A stretch of DNA of 64,000 bases, taken from DASYAN01 sp963727755. GTDB taxonomy: Bacteria > Chloroflexota > Ktedonobacteria > Ktedonobacterales > Ktedonobacteraceae. Below, one piece after another: positions 37,071-46,716 of this stretch. A program made the translations under genes and the position numbers. The DNA is taken from assembly GCA_963727755.1 (NCBI GenBank), contig CAVSHN010000008.1, positions 496,001 to 560,000 on the forward strand. The letters run 5' to 3'. How positions within the stretch are numbered: position 1 is the stretch's first letter; each line of letters starts with the position of its first letter. The notes beneath the pieces are model-generated. The model saw nothing but the letters and a program-made list of their open reading frames with translations, had not been told where the DNA came from and made no database searches.

Positions 37071-38087
37071 CTATATAGGGTGGAGCAGAAGTAATTGCAG
37101 ATTTAATCGTTTTATCCTAATATCTCTCCCACAATTTGTGGGTAGCCACGTAGAAATTCTTCTGCTCCCATTGCTCTCTTTCCAGCCAGTTGCAAGTGTT
37201 TGATGATCAAGAAACCAGAAGCCTGTTGCCACCGCCAATACCTGATGTCCGGCGTCCTCACGCACAGACACCATTCCTGGTGTACTTGGTACAGGTAGTT
37301 CAGCATTTATTGGATGAGCTGTAATAATTTTCAGCAGCTTGTCACGCCAGTAAGTATAAGAACCGGGCCAGGGCATATAAGCCCGTACTTGACGTGCCAG
37401 CACAGTTGCAGAGAGGTCCCAACAAATCTTACCATTCTCCTTTGAGAGCATACGAGTATAGGATGCCTGCTGTTCATCCTGCGGTTCTGGAATAATTTTG
37501 TTTCCCACCCACAGCGGCAGGACTTCCAACAAGGCTTGTGCTCCCAGTTCTGCCAGTTTGAGAGTCAAGCTCCCAGTAGTATCATCTTCGCTAAGGGCAA
37601 TGCTCCGCTTCAATAACACCGGGCCCGTATCAATTCCTGCATTGAGCAGCATAATTGAAACCCCTGTCTCCTTATCATTCTGCAGAATGGCTTCTGCAAT
37701 TGGATCAGGACCACGATACTTCGGTAAGAGCGAAGCATGAATATTCAGCGTGCCGTAGCGTGGCTGGTCGAGCACTGTCTGCGGCAGAATCTGCCCAAAT
37801 GCTGCCACGATATAGAGATCAGCCCCATAGGCCGCAAGTGCAGCGCTATTTTCTAGCTTCTTAAACGATCCTGGCTGCCAGACAGGCAGGCCATGCGACA
37901 GTGCCGCTTGTTTGACAGGAGAAAAGGCTATCTCGCGCCCGCGTCCCGCAGGCTTATCAGGGCGGGTAACAACCGCGACAACCTCATAGCCCTCGGGGAG
38001 GACAACTCCAGGAGCCGAACCCTGTACCAGAGCATTTAACGCCGGTACTGCAAAGTAGGGTGTTCCCATATAGATGATACGTAGCAT
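37071..38087 (-). CDS. fmt: Methionyl-tRNA formyltransferase
   Basis: 338 residues. N-terminal formyltransferase Rossmann domain: IIYMGTPYFAVPALNAL, RPDKPAGRGREIAFSPVKQ, the catalytic region NIHASLLPKYRGPDPIAEAI (Asn, His), and GVSIMLLNAGIDTGPVLLK with catalytic Asp. A C-terminal OB-like domain with QVRAYMPWPGSYTYW follows. It formylates initiator Met-tRNA. It is convergent with the small gene at 36792. Confidence 0.95.
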   Translation of the reverse strand: MLRIIYMGTPYFAVPALNALVQGSAPGVVLPEGYEVVAVVTRPDKPAGRGREIAFSPVKQAALSHGLPVWQPGSFKKLENSAALAAYGADLYIVAAFGQILPQTVLDQPRYGTLNIHASLLPKYRGPDPIAEAILQNDKETGVSIMLLNAGIDTGPVLLKRSIALSEDDTTGSLTLKLAELGAQALLEVLPLWVGNKIIPEPQDEQQASYTRMLSKENGKICWDLSATVLARQVRAYMPWPGSYTYWRDKLLKIITAHPINAELPVPSTPGMVSVREDAGHQVLAVATGFWFLDHQTLATGWKESNGSRRISTWLPTNCGRDIRIKRLNLQLLLLHPI

Positions 38088-38295
38088 ACAGTGGTCCCTT
38101 CTACCTTCTTATTTTCTCTCAAGCAAGAATGATGATTCTTGTTCTATTTTTTCGACAGCATACCATAACATTACTCAGCTGTGCCTTCTCCATAAGACAT
38201 AGTTCCTAGCAAACCTCACCAATCGCAAAAAAGTCCTATTGGTAGAACTTTCGGTATAATTTACCACATCAATTCGTCATATACTATATGATAGA

Positions 38296-40620
38296 GTGGC
38301 GCACGTAGGCAGAGGATCAGGACCTTTCAAAAGCCCTTATCTGGGACAAAACAGAGGAGAGCCCCTTAACCTCCACTTTCAAAAACCCGACCTAAACAAG
38401 AGGAAGGACCATTTTATATGCAGGCGGGGAGAACAACGAGAACACTATATGGAAGTAACAGCACAACGCCGCGCTGTCAGATCAGGAATATCTCCGCATT
38501 TGACTGCCTCGGAATCACCACTAGACGGTTTTGAACAAGCGAGAAAACCTATGCCAGATTCATCTGAAGTACAACCATCATCGCAGGCCATGTCCCGCAT
38601 CTCCGCAACTATGCCACCACCTATCGATCCACAGATGACTATGCAACGCGCTGATGAGATTAATACAGTGCAAAACATGCTGACCGATGGACATACCAGC
38701 TCTGTCGTGCTCATCGGCAGCCCCGCAGCAGGAAAATCGACGTTAGCTGCACTCATCTATCAGCGTTTGCAGTTAGCCAAACAGCAAGGTTTGTTGGCAC
38801 CACGCCATCTGGTCTGGTTAACCTTGAATAGCTACACCACTCTGCCTGACTTGATCGCGGCCATCCTTCATGGAGTAGGAACGCACGAACCTAGCCTGTT
38901 CCTGCTCAAGCCAGAGCAACAGATATCCACCCTTTTGCGCACACTACGTCGGCCCCAGGAAAACGCGCTGGTTGTGCTAGACCAGTTTGAGTCGTTGCTG
39001 TACCCAGAGGTAAACCAAGGGGTTGCTGGACGAGGTGCCCTTCCAGCTTTTCTTAACATGCTGCAAATGGATCTTGGAGCTAGTCGTATCCTGCTGACCA
39101 ATTACGAGTCACCCTTTCAAGCTAAAGATACCGAAGAGATACGTGTCCGCTCGTACCTGATATCACGTATTAGTCTGCCTGAGGGTGTTGCTTTGCTCCA
39201 ACAACGCGGCACTCGGTGTGCTCCAGAACAACTATCCTTAATTTGGCAACGCTGTACAGGCCATGTCTTCTCCCTCGTTCTTTTCAGTGCCTTGGTCCAG
39301 GTGAGCGAACTGCCTATTGATACGCTGCTCGATGGAGACGATTTTAAGCCAATGTGGGGTGGGGATGTGATTGCCAATTTGATTACAGGCATCTATCACT
39401 ATCTTAATACAACTCAGCGCACCATCCTCTACATTCTCAGCCTCTTTAACGACCCAACACCACTGGAAGGTGTCATAACAACCATTGCGGCATACAATGC
39501 AGCTGACCAGACCCTGCTTCCAGCTGCATGCGAACGCGAACTGTTTCGCTTTGTCCAGCTTGGCCTTGTACAGCCTGTATTCGATACATCAGGAAATCTC
39601 CGCTATACAGTCCATTCTCTGCTGCGCCAGTCTATATCTGAGCACTTTACTGGAGAGGATCCGCTCCTTTCTCCTTTTGTAACCATACCCAACAACGAAA
39701 TTCCTAATAACACCACTCCTCAGCAGACAATATTAGCCGCTGGACATAGACAAATTGCACAATATTATCAACAACTTATCCCCCAGCAGTGTCCCCCCCT
39801 CGGTCAACGTCAGAGCCCGCTCGATGTGGAACCAATTATCAAAGCCATTCGACATCACTGCCTTGGCTGGCAATGGCAACAGGCATGCGAATTGCTCTTT
39901 GAGGAAAGCCTACAGGAAAGCATGATTCAATGGGGCGCATGGAACACTCTGCTAGGACTCTACATTGCCATGTTGCCCCCCTTTGGTTCTCTAGCACATC
40001 GTGACGAAGCACTGGTCGCTAGCCATGTTGCTATGATCTATGGCCGATTTGGAGAACATCAACAGAGCAAGACTTACTTCGAGCAAGCATTGACTATACA
40101 ACAACAGATTGGTGATCTGCCCGGTCAAGCTATGACACTCACCAATCAGGGCGAACTATTGCGTTTGCGAGGAGAACACCAGCAGGCACGCCAGCATTTT
40201 GAATATGCGTTATCACTGTTCAAAGAAAATCCAGATGAACAACTCCACTGCATTCTCTTGCATAACATGGGTCTGATTACCCAGTATGAAAAAGACTACC
40301 ATCAGGCTTCTGCCTATTACACTGAGGCATTGCGGCTAGCTACAGCCACAAGTAAACAAGACTATGCAGGCGTGATTTTGACAAACCTGGGGATGTTACT
40401 CTACGAAAACAATGAGTACAAAGAGGCCTTAGCCCTGATGTTAGCTTCCCTACGTATGAGAGAAGTAGTCCATGACCCAACCGTACCGACACTCGAACGT
40501 TTTCTCGTTGCACTCGAACAAAAAATGGGTAGTGAGGCTTATACTACATTGTGTAAGGAGGCATTGGAGATACAGTCACAAGTCTTCGCCCGCTTCGCGC
40601 CAACGAGGACTCAACCATAA
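38296..40620 (+). CDS. STAND-type ATPase with C-terminal TPR repeats
   Basis: Up to 774 residues; the GTG at 38296 opens the frame but an internal ATG (38449, MEVTAQRRAVRS) may be the real start. NTPase core: Walker A VLIGSPAAGKSTLAALIY, Walker B NALVVLDQFESLL, sensor-like ILLTNYESPF, then a winged-helix region (LRYTVHSLLRQSISEHF). At least four TPR-like units lie after residue 560 (YGRFGEHQQSKTYFEQAL, LRLRGEHQQARQHFEYAL, KDYHQASAYYTEALRLA, NNEYKEALALMLASLR). Such proteins act as signal-gated switches in regulation or antiphage defence. No effector domain is visible at the N-terminus. Confidence 0.8.
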   Translation: MAHVGRGSGPFKSPYLGQNRGEPLNLHFQKPDLNKRKDHFICRRGEQREHYMEVTAQRRAVRSGISPHLTASESPLDGFEQARKPMPDSSEVQPSSQAMSRISATMPPPIDPQMTMQRADEINTVQNMLTDGHTSSVVLIGSPAAGKSTLAALIYQRLQLAKQQGLLAPRHLVWLTLNSYTTLPDLIAAILHGVGTHEPSLFLLKPEQQISTLLRTLRRPQENALVVLDQFESLLYPEVNQGVAGRGALPAFLNMLQMDLGASRILLTNYESPFQAKDTEEIRVRSYLISRISLPEGVALLQQRGTRCAPEQLSLIWQRCTGHVFSLVLFSALVQVSELPIDTLLDGDDFKPMWGGDVIANLITGIYHYLNTTQRTILYILSLFNDPTPLEGVITTIAAYNAADQTLLPAACERELFRFVQLGLVQPVFDTSGNLRYTVHSLLRQSISEHFTGEDPLLSPFVTIPNNEIPNNTTPQQTILAAGHRQIAQYYQQLIPQQCPPLGQRQSPLDVEPIIKAIRHHCLGWQWQQACELLFEESLQESMIQWGAWNTLLGLYIAMLPPFGSLAHRDEALVASHVAMIYGRFGEHQQSKTYFEQALTIQQQIGDLPGQAMTLTNQGELLRLRGEHQQARQHFEYALSLFKENPDEQLHCILLHNMGLITQYEKDYHQASAYYTEALRLATATSKQDYAGVILTNLGMLLYENNEYKEALALMLASLRMREVVHDPTVPTLERFLVALEQKMGSEAYTTLCKEALEIQSQVFARFAPTRTQP

Positions 40621-40937
40621 AGTTAAAAAGAAGAAGGTACAACAGACCAGTTGCCGATACCACTGAAGAGCCCGAACTTGCTATTCCGACCATCCCAAGG
40701 CTCCTCTAACCTGTTTGTCGCTCTGTTATTCAATCAACATGAAAGACGTCCTCTTGCGCTTATTCAAAAAGTATATCTTTTTTTAAGCAAGCATCACAAG
40801 AAAACAGAGCAGTAACGCTCTTGCTAAGTCCAGGCATTCATCTTAAAATGAGACGAGCAACTCTTAGCCAGAAAACAGCTCTGTTATATATACTAGACTA
40901 AAACTTTGTCTAGCTAGAAGTGTCATGAGAGGATCGC
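40621..40937. other. Intergenic region before the M16 gene
   Basis: About 320 bases. The first 240 show nothing I can name; the last 75 hold the promoter and palindrome listed separately. Confidence 0.4.
40864..40913 (+). promoter_or_regulatory. Promoter with downstream palindrome before the M16 gene
   Basis: TTAGCC (40864-40869), 17 bases, TATATA (40887-40892), followed at once by an inverted repeat CTAGAC..GTCTAG (40893-40913). The spacer CAGAAAACAGCTCTG is nearly the same as that of the promoter at 43853. Confidence 0.55.
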
Positions 40938-42239
40938 ATGAATCAGAAAGACAACAACCAGCAGGGTTTACCCCCCAATTACTTTTATCACCAGTTACCC
41001 AATGGGATAGAGATAATTGGACAATATATGCCCAGTCTTAGCTCAATTAGCTTTGGTTTTCAATTAGATGCTGCAGTTATCCACGAACCAGAGGGCAAAC
41101 AAGGTCTTGCACACCTCTTCGAATATATGCTCTTTCAGGGTACCAAACAGAAGGACGCACGCACACTCAATGAGGCCTTTGAATCATTGGGAGCCCGTAA
41201 AGGGGCTAGCACAAGCCTAGAAGCAGCTCTAATCTGGGCTCAGATTGTCAATACCAAATTCGACGCAACCCTGGAACTCTTCCATGAATTGTTGCTTACC
41301 TCGACTTTTCCTCGTAATGAGTTAGAGCAGATGCGCAATCTGGTACGCCAGGAAATTCGTCGCCGCGATGACGAACCAATGAGCCGGATCTTCGAACTTG
41401 TACGTTCCCGTTTCTGTCAAGGTACAGCCCTGAGCCGTCCTATACTGGGAACTGACGAGAGTGTTCTCAGCCTGCAACAGCAGGATTTCAAAGATTTCTG
41501 GCAATCTCGTTACCAGCCCAACAATACCTTATTCTCGATTGCAGGAAAATTCGACTGGGATCATGTGGTTGAACGGATGCAAACGCTCTTTGGTAGCTGG
41601 CAAGGTCAGGCAGCACCCACAGAAGCTCAGCAACCCAAACCCACCACAAGCGTTATACTAGAGCATCATGAAAGCAAACAGGAGCACCTTGCTTTGATGT
41701 GCCCATTCCCCAACTACGCTGATCCCGACTACTACGCTGCCATGGTACTTGCAGAAGCACTCGGTGGGAATATGGCCTCACGCCTCTTCGTCGAAGTACG
41801 CGAGAAGCGAGGTCTGGTCTACGGCGTCTCGGCCAACCAGAGCAGCAACAAAAATATTGGCGCACTGCGCATCTATGCTGGCACCACTCCCGAGCAGGGA
41901 CACGAATGCTTAGAGGTCATTCTCAACGAACTACGCAAACTGGCACAAGAAGGCATCACAGCCGACGAGTTGGAACGTGCAAAAGTCCAATTGAAGAGTG
42001 AGAATGTGATGCACGGTGAAGGCTCAGGATCTCGTATGGGCGCTATTGCCCGCTCTTGGTGGTACGAGCGCAAACTCAAAACCATCCAGGAGGTCAAGGA
42101 GGCCATCGACGCCGTAACCCAGGAGCAAGTATTGAATGTATTACGACGCTTCTCGCCTGTCGAACCTTTGACTATTGCTGGCATTGGACCATTGGCAGAA
42201 GAAGAACTGGTTGGGGATACATTGTCAAACCTTTCCTAA
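40938..42239 (+). CDS. M16 (pitrilysin-like) peptidase homologue, probably non-catalytic
   Basis: 433 residues with the two-domain M16 layout: NGIEIIGQYMPSLSSISFGF, the zinc motif region KQGLAHLFEYMLFQGT, the GAxxGAxTSLE segment (GARKGASTSLEAALI), and the second half with REKRGLVYGVSANQS and RIYAGTTPEQ. The HxxEH metal motif reads HLFEY: the second His ligand is Tyr. In two-subunit M16 enzymes one partner often lacks the motif, but no second M16 gene adjoins here. It has its own promoter and precedes glnA. Confidence 0.87.
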   Translation: MNQKDNNQQGLPPNYFYHQLPNGIEIIGQYMPSLSSISFGFQLDAAVIHEPEGKQGLAHLFEYMLFQGTKQKDARTLNEAFESLGARKGASTSLEAALIWAQIVNTKFDATLELFHELLLTSTFPRNELEQMRNLVRQEIRRRDDEPMSRIFELVRSRFCQGTALSRPILGTDESVLSLQQQDFKDFWQSRYQPNNTLFSIAGKFDWDHVVERMQTLFGSWQGQAAPTEAQQPKPTTSVILEHHESKQEHLALMCPFPNYADPDYYAAMVLAEALGGNMASRLFVEVREKRGLVYGVSANQSSNKNIGALRIYAGTTPEQGHECLEVILNELRKLAQEGITADELERAKVQLKSENVMHGEGSGSRMGAIARSWWYERKLKTIQEVKEAIDAVTQEQVLNVLRRFSPVEPLTIAGIGPLAEEELVGDTLSNLS

Positions 42240-42439
42240 ACGCTCCTTCCGACCAAGAGAAAGCCATTGAAGATGGTTTGTCCTATCTCCAATGGCTCTT
42301 TCCTGCCTATTCTCATGTTAAAAATGATTCTCAAATCTGCCAAAATGTGAGATACTATAGCTAGCACGCAAACAGAACAGTAAAAAACTCCATTGTAATA
42401 ATCAGTGCCGATACTACTGAGCAAGCAAAGGAACACGTG

Positions 42440-43831
42440 ATGGCTGAAAAAAAGTCCCACACCCGCTATGAGCAAATCATGGCAACCATCAAACAGGAGC
42501 AAGTGACATTCGTCAATCTAGAGTTCACGGATATTGTAGGAGTCGTCAAGTGCGTTACCATTCCGGTAGCACAACTTCCCGACTGTATTGAACATGGCAG
42601 ATGGTTTGATGGTTCCGCACTTGAGGGATTTGCACGAGTAGCCGAGAGTGATATGTACCTCTTCCCCGATCTCTCAACCTTCACTATCCTCCCCAGCAGG
42701 ATAAGAAGACATTCACAGACAGTAAATACCCCACAAACCGAGCATGAAGTTACTGCACGCATCATCTGTGACGTACGCACACCTGATGGTGAACAATTCG
42801 ATGGCGACCCTCGCTCCGCACTCTTACGGACTATGGAGCATGCACGTTTGATGGGCTTCAGATACCAAGTCGCCCCTGAACTAGAGTTTTTCCTATTGAG
42901 CATTGAAGACAACAAACCTGTCCCCCTCCCACATGACAAAGGTAGCTACTTTGACCTCTCTACAGATTTCACCGTCTCTCTTCGTAGCCAAATGGTCTCT
43001 GTACTGCAAAAGATGGGTATCAAGATCGATGCCAGCCACCATGAAGTAGCCCCTGGACAACATGAACTCGACTTTGAAATAGACGATGCCTTGCGTATCG
43101 CCGATGGACTGACCACAGCCAAATATGTTATCAAAACTCTCGCTGCACAGCATGAACTCTACGCGACCTTTCTTCCCAAGCCTTTCTATGGCATTAACGG
43201 ATCAGGAATGCATATTCATCAACAATTGATTAATCTGCAAACAGGCAAAAATTCCTTTATGGATGGGCAAGATGAGTACAATCTCTCAGAAACTGGGCGC
43301 TACTTTATTGCAGGCCAACTTGCCCACGCCCGCTCGATGTGTGGAATCCTGGCACCTCTGGTCAACTCATATAAACGCTTGGTACGAGGCTACGAGGCCC
43401 CCGTCTTCATTAACTGGGGACGCGTCAATCGCCAAGGGCTGATCCGAGTTCCATGCCCAGGAACTGATCCTTCCACATCCCTACGTGTTGAATTACGCTG
43501 TGCCGACGCAACCTGTAACCCACATCTAGCCTTGGCAGTTATGCTACAGGCTGGTCTCGATGGCATCCAACGCAAACTGACACTCCAGCCCGCTATGGAC
43601 GAGAATATTTTCTTGCAGGATGAAGGCGAACGACTGCGCCCACCACGTGCACGTCTCCTACCATCCACATTGGGCGAAGCCCTAGAAGCAATGAATGAAG
43701 ATGCCTTGATACGCGAGACTCTGGGAGACATGATCTACGAAGGCTTTGTAGATGCCAAAAGCATTGAATGGACAGAGTATCGCCAGTATGTTCATCCGTG
43801 GGAGATCGAGCGCTATCTGCCAGTATTTTAA
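42440..43831 (+). CDS. glnA: Glutamine synthetase type I
   Basis: 463 residues from ATG 42440 (MAEKKSHTRYEQIMATIKQ); a GTG directly precedes it. N-terminal beta-grasp with FVNLEFTDIVGVVKCVTIP and FDGSALEGFARVAESDMYLFPD, and catalytic domain with YQVAPELEFFLL, HHEVAPGQHELDFE, KPFYGINGSGMHIHQQL (metal and ATP sites), and NSYKRLVRGYEAPVFINWG. It makes glutamine from glutamate and ammonia. There is no clear adenylylation site. Nearby genes give no regulator such as GlnR. Confidence 0.95.
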   Translation: MAEKKSHTRYEQIMATIKQEQVTFVNLEFTDIVGVVKCVTIPVAQLPDCIEHGRWFDGSALEGFARVAESDMYLFPDLSTFTILPSRIRRHSQTVNTPQTEHEVTARIICDVRTPDGEQFDGDPRSALLRTMEHARLMGFRYQVAPELEFFLLSIEDNKPVPLPHDKGSYFDLSTDFTVSLRSQMVSVLQKMGIKIDASHHEVAPGQHELDFEIDDALRIADGLTTAKYVIKTLAAQHELYATFLPKPFYGINGSGMHIHQQLINLQTGKNSFMDGQDEYNLSETGRYFIAGQLAHARSMCGILAPLVNSYKRLVRGYEAPVFINWGRVNRQGLIRVPCPGTDPSTSLRVELRCADATCNPHLALAVMLQAGLDGIQRKLTLQPAMDENIFLQDEGERLRPPRARLLPSTLGEALEAMNEDALIRETLGDMIYEGFVDAKSIEWTEYRQYVHPWEIERYLPVF

Positions 43832-43852
43832 TACCCTCGATGAGCCAAAGGC

Positions 43853-43881
43853 TTGTCCAGAAAAGTCAGCTCTGCTATAAT
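43853..43881 (+). promoter_or_regulatory. Promoter of the DUF4388 gene
   Basis: TTGTCC (43853-43858), a 17-base spacer, and consensus TATAAT (43876-43881). The spacer AGAAAAGTCAGCTCTGC resembles that of the M16-gene promoter. Confidence 0.75.
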
Positions 43882-43981
43882 GCACGAGACGGGCGTCCCC
43901 TAACCAAATTGGCAGCGTATAGCTATGGAAGACGAGACAACAAGCATTATGCAGAATAAGTAAGAAGTTTGTATTGAACGA

Positions 43982-45259
43982 ATGAATGCAAGAACAGCAT
44001 TATCTGGTACACTAAAGGATTTCGGGCTGGTAGAAATCTTGCAAGTCGTTGAATTGGGAACCATGACCGGGGCTCTCCATCTAAAGCAGGGCTCTGGACG
44101 CACAGGTATTCTCTATTTTAACGAAGGTAAGCTAGCAAATTGCTCCGAGATGGACCCTGGTGCTCTCACCCTCGGCGATGTGCTACAACAGCTTGGCATG
44201 ACTATATATCAACATATCGAACAAGCGCAAGCACAGCAATTGCAGGACCCTCTGGGAAAGCGATTGGGAGAGCGCTTGGTCTTGATGGGAGCAATCAGCC
44301 AGGAGCAGTTGCATGAAGCATTACGCACCAGAGCTTTGTGGACAGCACGGGAACTGGCCCTATGGGTGGATGGTACGTACGAATTCTTGCCCACTCAAAA
44401 TATTCAGAAACTCCTTGCCCATGGCGAGTCCCCACTTGACATCGAAGTTCTACGCTCAACTATGGAAATGGTTCGCTATACTGATGAATGGCAAGAATTG
44501 CGGAAATTCCTTCCTCAAGGAATGCGGACAAGTCTTCAATTAGCACCTGCTATTTCCTACCCCATGCTCTTTGACATCCATACCTTCGAACTCTTTACCC
44601 ATACCAACCTCTATCGGAGAATACGACGTATTGCTACTGCCCTACGACGTCCAGAATTGGAAGTTGCTCGCGATCTGGCCCATCTGGTTGAGCAGCGGCT
44701 TCTCGTTCCTCTCTCTCACGATACACCACCACAAACCAATAGTCGCAAAGTACAGCTTCCCGAAGCTGCAGAAAAGCTCCGCCTGGAAAATTTTGCTTTC
44801 CTCGACCTGATCAGCCGCATGGAACAGGAATGGGAAAGACAGCATACGCCCACAGAACAACTCCCCACTCTTGTGAAATTTATCAACTGGACTATGGACG
44901 CTCTCGGTGGGACCTGTCGCACCAACGGAATTGCTCTTGATCCCAATACCCTTAAATCGTTAATGATCAATGAAAACCTCTGGTATTTGGGCAGCTACCA
45001 GTTCAGAGTTGAGCAGAACCATATCAATGTTGAGAACTTCACCACACTCTGCTACGATGTGCTCAATGGCAATGGCGATGGCGATATCAAACAAGCCGCT
45101 GGCTTCTACGACGAAGCCTCGATGCTCCTCCAGCGACTCCTATGCAGCATTTTCGAGCTAATCAATTCACGCGTCGTCCATCCACGTGAGCGGATTGAGA
45201 ACCAAGAAGTGTGGGAAGCAATGTTCGATCAATTCGCCTTACAGCGCAGTGAGTCCTAA
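43982..45259 (+). CDS. DUF4388 (PATAN-like) domain protein
   Basis: 425 residues. The N-terminal 100 residues match DUF4388/PATAN: ALSGTLKDFGLVEILQVVELG, GALHLKQGSGRTGILYFNEGKL (typical lines of the fold) and LTLGDVLQQLG. The middle has GERLVLMGAISQEQLHEAL, similar to GspE-N-type repeats. The C-terminal part is helical and unassigned. PATAN proteins sit in response-regulator and gliding or gene-regulation pathways, so a signalling adaptor is likely. It has a consensus promoter. Confidence 0.8.
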   Translation: MNARTALSGTLKDFGLVEILQVVELGTMTGALHLKQGSGRTGILYFNEGKLANCSEMDPGALTLGDVLQQLGMTIYQHIEQAQAQQLQDPLGKRLGERLVLMGAISQEQLHEALRTRALWTARELALWVDGTYEFLPTQNIQKLLAHGESPLDIEVLRSTMEMVRYTDEWQELRKFLPQGMRTSLQLAPAISYPMLFDIHTFELFTHTNLYRRIRRIATALRRPELEVARDLAHLVEQRLLVPLSHDTPPQTNSRKVQLPEAAEKLRLENFAFLDLISRMEQEWERQHTPTEQLPTLVKFINWTMDALGGTCRTNGIALDPNTLKSLMINENLWYLGSYQFRVEQNHINVENFTTLCYDVLNGNGDGDIKQAAGFYDEASMLLQRLLCSIFELINSRVVHPRERIENQEVWEAMFDQFALQRSES

Positions 45260-45275
45260 TAGTTGCTCGTTTTTT

Positions 45276-45761
45276 TTAATCTGCATCAATCTTGCGTTGC
45301 TGAGCCTCTTCAATCAAACTGACAAGATACTGGAGCTTCTTGATGGTATGTTGGGCATTGCGCTTGTTACGCTCATAGCCATCGGGGGCAAGTTGCTGAA
45401 ACCAGATATGAATATCGTCTTCAGAGATATCATACCACTTAGCATCAGCCTGTAATCGCAGATAGACCCGCATCTGTGGATCTTGCTTCTTGCGAGCCGA
45501 CGTGGCAGACGAGGACTGACCAGCACTCTCGCTTTCGTCAGCGGCAACTGCGGCAGCCAACTCCACCGACGGATGTAATTCTTTATACAATGCCTCAACA
45601 TCGCTAGCACGAAAGAAAGCTTCCCGCCCCACTCCTCGATGTGTCCTGATCCTGCCTTCTTTGACCCATAACTCAAGAGTCACCCGATCTATACCTAGGC
45701 GTCGAGCGGCCTCACCAGCATCTACAAAGGCAAAGCTCCCACCTCCAAGTTTACTGACCAT
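45276..45761 (-). CDS. Excisionase/MerR-like helix-turn-helix protein
   Basis: 161 residues. The N-terminal helix-turn-helix (FVDAGEAARRLGIDRVTLELWVKEGRI, then GREAFFRASDVEALY) is of the HTH_17/excisionase type. A Ser/Ala-rich linker follows, and a C-terminal helical tail (WFQQLAPDGYERNKRNAQHT). It overlaps the rsmD 3' end by 11 bp, so it is co-translated with rsmD; the pairing suggests a housekeeping regulator, not a prophage gene. Confidence 0.75.
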   Translation of the reverse strand: MVSKLGGGSFAFVDAGEAARRLGIDRVTLELWVKEGRIRTHRGVGREAFFRASDVEALYKELHPSVELAAAVAADESESAGQSSSATSARKKQDPQMRVYLRLQADAKWYDISEDDIHIWFQQLAPDGYERNKRNAQHTIKKLQYLVSLIEEAQQRKIDAD

Positions 45762-46401
45762 CCCTCACCTCTCCTTCTCCTTGCTGTCCAACTTGCTGTT
45801 GATAGAACATCAACAGAGTACTTCCATAACGACGCTCATCCGTAAGTATGAGGTGCCGACACTCCACCGCTGCTACACCCGGGCGTTCCTTCGGATGAAT
45901 TTGTACAATAACCAGCCCATTATCAGCTAGCAGGGTTGAACTATCGATGAGAGCAAGCGCACGAGCAGCCAGCTCTTCATATTGCGGAGGAGCCACGTAG
46001 AGTATATCATATATCCGTTGACGGCTAGTAACTAAAGAATTTGCTGGAACTTGCCCGTTTCGGGTAGAAGATAATATTTGATGAGATTGCAGAAACTTGA
46101 AGGCATCTGTATGCAAAATTTCGGCACGATCTGCAAGTTGAGTGATTTGCAAATTTTCACGTACCAATTTCAAAATCTTGCCATTCATCTCAATGAACGT
46201 GGCATGCCGAGCACCACGACTGAGTGCTTCAATGCCAACACTACCTGTACCAGCAAACAAGTCCAGGAAGCGAGCATCCTCAACCTGAGTCGAGAGAATA
46301 TCAAAGAGTGCTGTCTTCACACGGTCCATGATGGGGCGTGTCCCAACAGTCTTAGGGGTCTTTAACTTGCGCCCCTTGGCCTGACCAGTCACCACACGCA
46401 T
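45751..46401 (-). CDS. rsmD: 16S rRNA (guanine966-N2)-methyltransferase
   Basis: 216 residues from ATG 46401, preceded by AGGAGG. RsmD signatures: MRVVTGQAKGRKLKTPKTVG, TRPIMDRVKTALFDIL, and SAM-binding FLDLFAGTGSVGIEALSRGA. The catalytic motif IV, usually DPPY, reads VAPPQY; this variant seems typical of Chloroflexota RsmD rather than decay. It methylates G966 of 16S rRNA. The longer open frame reaches 46425. Confidence 0.9.
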   Translation of the reverse strand: MRVVTGQAKGRKLKTPKTVGTRPIMDRVKTALFDILSTQVEDARFLDLFAGTGSVGIEALSRGARHATFIEMNGKILKLVRENLQITQLADRAEILHTDAFKFLQSHQILSSTRNGQVPANSLVTSRQRIYDILYVAPPQYEELAARALALIDSSTLLADNGLVIVQIHPKERPGVAAVECRHLILTDERRYGSTLLMFYQQQVGQQGEGEVRDGQ

Positions 46402-46643
46402 AGAGATCCTCCTCTTCTGCCACAAATATTTCCTAGGTTCTCATTCTCATGCGTACATTATATCAAAAACACTCGGTGGAAGCACCCCTTGAAGTTGAGC
46501 CACCTTAACTGCTCACTTCGTTCTAACGCCAGAGTAATAACCGAAACTATTTGACACAATACATTATAGGTATGATATTATAATAAAACCACCGATTGAT
46601 ATACAGCGACGCAATTTTAGTCAAGATCAGAGCAACAGAACCG

Positions 46644-46663
46644 CAACAGAGAGATCTCTGTTG
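46644..46663. repeat. Perfect 20-bp palindrome
   Basis: CAACAGAGAGATCTCTGTTG reads the same on both strands, about 55 bases before the ATG at 46717. It is more likely an operator for a dimeric regulator than a terminator since it has no loop. Confidence 0.5.
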
Positions 46664-46716
46664 TATCCTTTTGCCATAAGCTAGTAGGCAATCCTGAGAA
46701 AGTCGAGACGTAGACC

